Assembly: GCA_963722815.1 (NCBI GenBank) | Contig: CAVROM010000003.1 | Coordinates: forward strand, 434,001-498,000 | DNA length: 64,000 nucleotides | Direction: 5' to 3' | DNA from: DASQFQ01 sp963722815 | GTDB lineage: Bacteria > Actinomycetota > Thermoleophilia > Solirubrobacterales > Solirubrobacteraceae | Shown here: positions 60,478 through 64,000 of the stretch, piece after piece | How the letters are laid out: the number at the start of each line of letters is the position of its first letter | Position numbering within the stretch: position 1 is the first letter of the stretch | Notes under the pieces: model-generated | Told to the model about the DNA's origin: nothing | The model's input: the letters and a program-made list of their open reading frames with translations, nothing else | The model's database searches: none | Made by a program: the position numbers and the translations under genes

Positions 60478-62466
60478 CTACCAGTGCACGCCCTTCATGA
60501 GATGGGCGAGCGCCATCGCTTCGCCGCTCGGGCGGTCGCCGGGGCCGTCCTCCTCGCCCTCCTTCTTCTTGGTCGATTCCGGAAACACCTTGTAAGCCAT
60601 GTGGAGGATCTGGTCGACTGCCTTCGGGGCCAGCGCGTAGAGCACCTCGCCGAAGGTACCGAGCCGCGTGTTGATCTGCTTGGGCTTGGCGCGGATGGCC
60701 TCGCAGATCAGGTCGGCGGCCTCGTCGGGCGAGATCGTCGGGAACGAGTCGTAGATCTTCGTCGGGGCGATCATCGGCGTCCGCACCAGCGGCATGTGGA
60801 TCGTCGTAAAGGTGACGTTGTCGCCGATCGTCTCGCTCGAGACCACGCGCGTGAACGCGTCGAGCGCCGCCTTCGAGGCCACGTAGGCCGAGAAGCGCGG
60901 CGGGTTCGTCTGCACGCCGATCGAGGAGACGTTGACGATGTGGCCGGCCTTCTTCTCGCGCATGTGCGGGAGCACGCCGAGGATCAGCTTGATCGTGCCC
61001 AGGTAGTTGAGCTTGACCGTCCGCTCGTAGTCGTGGAAGCGGTCGTAGGACGCCTCGACCGAGCGCCGGATCGAGCGCCCCGCGTTGTTGACGAGGATGT
61101 CGATCGAGGCGTGCTCGGCGAAGACCTTCTCGGCCAGCGCGTCGATTGAGTCGTAGTCGGAGAGGTCGGCGGTGTAGGCGTAGGCGGTGCCGCCGTTGCG
61201 CTCGATCTCGGCCTTGGCCTCGAGCAGCTTGTCCTCCGAGCGCGCGACCAGCAGCGGGATCCCGCCCGCGGCGGCGATCTTGAGCGCGGCGGCGAGGCCG
61301 ATGCCGCTCGAGGCGCCGGTGATGATCACCGTCTTGCCGTTGACGGCGCCCTCGAACGAGCGGTCCTTGAACAGGTCGGGGTCGAGGTTGCGCTCCCAGT
61401 AGTCCCATAGCTTCTCGGCGTAGGTCTCGAGCGGCGGGATCTCGATCCCGGAGCCCTCGAGCGCGCGCTTGGTGTCGCGCGCGTCGAACTTGGGCTTCAG
61501 CGCGACGTAGTCGAGCACCTCGGCGGGCACGCCCATGTCGGCGAGCACCGAGCGCCGGATGTCCTTCAGCGCCGGGAGCTTCATCGCGTAGGACAGCACG
61601 CCCTTCGGGAGCATGTCCGTCATCCGCTTGTCGACGCGCATGACCATGTGCGGGGCGTGGCCGGCGCCGGCGAACGTGTTCATGACGTCGCCGACCTTCT
61701 GCATCTTCGGGTTGACGAGGTGGAAGGCCTGGCCGTCGACCCCGTCCAGGTGGGCGATGTGGTCCATCGCCGCGGCGACGTAGTCGACCGGGACGATGTT
61801 GGTCCGGCCGACCTCGAGGCCGACCAGCGGGAACCACTCGGGCAGCGCGTGGCGGACCTTCTGGATCGCCTTGAAGAAGTAGTAGGGGCCGTCGATCTTG
61901 TCCATCTCGCCGGTGCGCGAGTCGCCCACCACGATCGCGGGGCGGTAGACGCGCCACGGCACCTTGGCCTGCTGGCGGACGAGCTTCTCGGCCTCGAACT
62001 TGGTCTGGTGGTACGGGTGCGTGAGCTTCTGGCCGACGTCGAAGTCGTCCTCGGTGAAGATGTCGTCGTGCTCGCCCGCGACGGCGATCGAGGACGCGTA
62101 GTGGAGATGCTTGGCCCCGAGCTCGTTGGCGAGGTCGACTGCGTTCTGGGTGCCGAGCACGTTGAGGCGGCGGTTGCGCTCCTCGTCCGAGGCGGTCATG
62201 TCGTAGATCGCCGCGAGGTGGAAGAAGTGCTCGACGCCCTGGAGCGCCGCCTTGTCCTCGTCGGAGAGACCGAGCGACGGCTCGGAGATGTCGCCCTTGA
62301 CGGGCTTGAGGCGGTCGGCCCGGTCGCCCGCCGCGGCGCGCAGCCGCTCCAGCTTGTCCTCGGAGCCCTCGCGCACGAGCACGAAGATGTCCCCCTCGCG
62401 GTCGAGGAGGCGCTCGACGAGATGCCGGCCGATGAAGCCGGTGGCCCCGGTGACGAAGTAGCTCAT
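60478..62466 (-). CDS. Two-domain fatty acyl-CoA reductase (AcrA1/FcrA-like SDR fusion)
   Basis: A 662-residue fusion of two dehydrogenase domains. Residues ~1-370 are an extended SDR of the male-sterility/NAD_binding_4 type: 'YFVTGATGFIGRHLVERLLDREGDIFVLVR', 'HFFHLAAIYD', 'SSIAVAGEH', 'YHQTKFEAEKLV'. Residues ~375-620 are a classical SDR: 'GKTVIITGASSGIGLAAALKIA', 'DILVNNAGRSI', 'VNVSSIGVQTNPPRFSAYVASKAAL'. The architecture matches mycobacterial acyl-CoA reductases that make fatty aldehydes or alcohols for wax esters and ether lipids. The C-terminus is charged and Glu/Lys-rich. The assignment rests on domain order; the substrate is inferred. Confidence 0.85.
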   Translation of the reverse strand: MSYFVTGATGFIGRHLVERLLDREGDIFVLVREGSEDKLERLRAAAGDRADRLKPVKGDISEPSLGLSDEDKAALQGVEHFFHLAAIYDMTASDEERNRRLNVLGTQNAVDLANELGAKHLHYASSIAVAGEHDDIFTEDDFDVGQKLTHPYHQTKFEAEKLVRQQAKVPWRVYRPAIVVGDSRTGEMDKIDGPYYFFKAIQKVRHALPEWFPLVGLEVGRTNIVPVDYVAAAMDHIAHLDGVDGQAFHLVNPKMQKVGDVMNTFAGAGHAPHMVMRVDKRMTDMLPKGVLSYAMKLPALKDIRRSVLADMGVPAEVLDYVALKPKFDARDTKRALEGSGIEIPPLETYAEKLWDYWERNLDPDLFKDRSFEGAVNGKTVIITGASSGIGLAAALKIAAAGGIPLLVARSEDKLLEAKAEIERNGGTAYAYTADLSDYDSIDALAEKVFAEHASIDILVNNAGRSIRRSVEASYDRFHDYERTVKLNYLGTIKLILGVLPHMREKKAGHIVNVSSIGVQTNPPRFSAYVASKAALDAFTRVVSSETIGDNVTFTTIHMPLVRTPMIAPTKIYDSFPTISPDEAADLICEAIRAKPKQINTRLGTFGEVLYALAPKAVDQILHMAYKVFPESTKKKEGEEDGPGDRPSGEAMALAHLMKGVHW

Positions 62467-62486
62467 ACCGGGACCCTATCTGGACT

Positions 62487-64000
62487 TCAGCGCACTCGGA
62501 CCCGCACGCGCTTGGAGTATCCAAGGGCGTAGGGGAAGCGCGCGTCGCCGCGGAGCTTCACGCGGAACGTGAAGGTCCGCCCGTGCGATGAGCCGGAGCG
62601 GAAGCGGTAGTGGACGGTGAAGCGCCCCTTGCCGTTCGCGCGGTCGTCGGCGAACGTCTCGAAGCGCCCGCCGCCGCTGCGGCCCTGGAAGATCACCGGC
62701 ACCCCGCGGCGGGGGACGGCGCCGCGCACCTTGCCGCGAGCCGCAGCGACTGGCCGACGCCGACCACCCGGGGCGTCGCGCGCAGCGACGACGACGCGCG
62801 CGCGTTCAGCGTCAGGTAGGCGCTCTCCTGCGGGCTCGGGTCGCGCGTGTGCGACGCCCACGCGACCTGCACCAGCCGCGAGGCGCCCGCGCGCACGCTT
62901 GAGCCTGTAGTAGCCGTCGCGACTCGTCGTCGTCGCCCAGCGCTGGACGAAGTGCGCGCCCGAGCGGCGGTCGCGCGTGAGGACCTTGAGCAGGGCGCCC
63001 GAGATCGGCTTGCCCGCGGAGTTGAGCAGGCGGCCGCTGACCCGGACCCGCGTGCGGTAGCCGACGGTCTTGTGGCGCTTGCGCTTGCCGCTGAAGTGCG
63101 CGGTGAGGGTGCCGCCGTCGGTGGCGCCGCTGCCGTTGAGCGGCCCGCGGTCCGACGGCGTGACGACGTCGACCAGGTACGGGCCCTGCTCGGTGATGTT
63201 GCCGGCGGCGTCGGTGACGCGGACCTTCAGCGTCCGCCGGCCGGCGGCCAGCTTGGTCGGGCGCACGGTCTCGTTGCTGAGGTTCGGGCAGGCCTTCTTG
63301 ATGCGCGGCGAGCAGGTCGCGCCCGTGCGCGTCCGCGCGCCGGCGCCGTAGTCCTCGCCGCCGACGATCCCGCCGCCGCTGAGGTCGAGGATCTCGACCC
63401 GGCGGATGCCGCCGTTGTCGCTCGCGTCGAGCGTGACGGCGTCGGAGCCGTTGCGGCGCCCGCCTGCCAGCAGCCCGGACGCCTCGACGGAGGCGGACGG
63501 CTGCGTCGGGTCGTTGAGCACCACGCGCGCGCCCGAGATCAGGTTCCCGATCGCGCCGCCGCCGGCGGTGGTGCAGGCGGTGTTGCTTCGAGCCGTTGAA
63601 GCAGCCGACCACGATCTGCAGCGACTTCGCGGTTCCGGTGTAGCCGGCGAGCGCCGGGAAGCTCGCGCGCGAGACCGTGCTCCGCGGCACCACGACGTTG
63701 TTCTCCGGATAGCCGTACCAGCTGCCCTGGGCGTGCAGGCGGTCGCGGGTCGCGTGCTGGTAGCGGCCGGCGCCGGCGAACACCGTGCCGCCGAGCTTGT
63801 AGATCGCGTACAGCCGGCGCGTGCCGCTCGCAGGCGCGCCGTTGCGGTAGGTCAGCTGGCGCGTGAGCGTGAAGTCGGCGATCGTCATGCCGGACGGCGC
63901 GGTGAACGTCTCGGTCGCGGTCGCGCCGTCGGCCACGCGCGCGCCGCCGGCCGACCCGCAGGCCCATCGGGTCGGCGCCGTGGCAGGCCGTGTCGGCGGA
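62487..64000 (-). CDS. Secreted multi-domain beta-sandwich protein, 5' part outside window (several frameshifts)
   Basis: The gene enters from the right edge and is read in at least four frame segments, with shifts near 63590, 62890 and 62720. The N-terminal visible part ('FTLTRQLTYRNGAP', 'LYAIYKLGGTVFAGAGRY') looks like a lectin/concanavalin-type beta domain. Then come 'SVEASGLLAGGRRNGSDAVTLDASDNGGIRRVEILD' and 'VRVTDAAGNITEQGPYLVDV', Ig-like/Bacterial-Ig segments. A carboxypeptidase-regulatory-like domain follows ('VSGRLLNSAGKPISGALLKVLTR', 'TTTSRDGYYRLKRARG'). It ends with 'RFTVHYRFRSGSSHGRTFTFRVKL'. This layout is common in large secreted proteins of Solirubrobacterales. No function can be assigned. 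Confidence 0.65.

Overview
The window is 64 kb of very GC-rich, densely coded DNA with many GTG starts and 1-4 nt gene overlaps. Gene content includes fused transaldolase/glucose-6-phosphate isomerase, OpcA, trehalase-like GH15, a mycobacterial-type two-domain fatty acyl-CoA reductase, AcrR/TetR and MarR regulators, and HD-GYP proteins. Together these suggest an actinomycete-related bacterium, most likely of the Thermoleophilia/Solirubrobacterales type. That placement is an inference from gene content; no rRNA or tRNA gene was found.

Layout. 1-8.3 kb: tail of a CocE-type hydrolase, a DUF899 protein, an aminotransferase, two VOC proteins, an AraC regulator, murB, and an NNMT/PNMT/TEMT-type methyltransferase divergent from a TetR-like regulator across a large palindromic operator. 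8.3-15.3 kb: an apparent 7 kb insertion with ~228 bp inverted repeats at its ends and an 18 bp direct repeat outside. It carries a VOC protein, a GNAT acetyltransferase, an unrecognised gene, an IS110 element with a structured upstream region (candidate bridge RNA), a DUF1254 protein and a broken IS1182-like element. 15.3-30.8 kb: metabolic and stress genes (GT39-like membrane protein, FAD oxidase, cupin, CFA synthase-asparaginase-M20 peptidase operon, PepF, TetR plus MFS pump, LysE, MsrB, HD-GYP).

30.8-42.3 kb: a sugar-catabolism cluster, tal-pgi / gnd / zwf / opcA / [antisense aldehyde dehydrogenase] / pgl / ROK glucokinase / GH15. It would release glucose from trehalose or glucan, phosphorylate it and run it through the oxidative pentose phosphate pathway. 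42.2-52.7 kb: FUSC transporter, TolB-like and lipoprotein genes, a tandem pair of S51 peptidases, HD-GYP, STAS, a zinc-ribbon membrane protein, MarR, a metallophosphoesterase, a CAP protein and an ABC-2 exporter. 53.6-56.6 kb: ppx-ppk polyphosphate operon. 56.6-64 kb: an RTX-like secreted protein divergent from an ECF sigma/SDR pair, a convergent anti-sigma-like protein, the acyl-CoA reductase and a secreted beta-sandwich protein running off the right edge.

Many otherwise well-conserved genes (murB, ppk, ppx, HD-GYP, SDR, anti-sigma, RTX and others) are interrupted by single-base shifts, several beside short G/C runs. The simplest reading is residual base-level error in a draft or long-read assembly, so most are described as single genes with a marked shift rather than as true pseudogenes.
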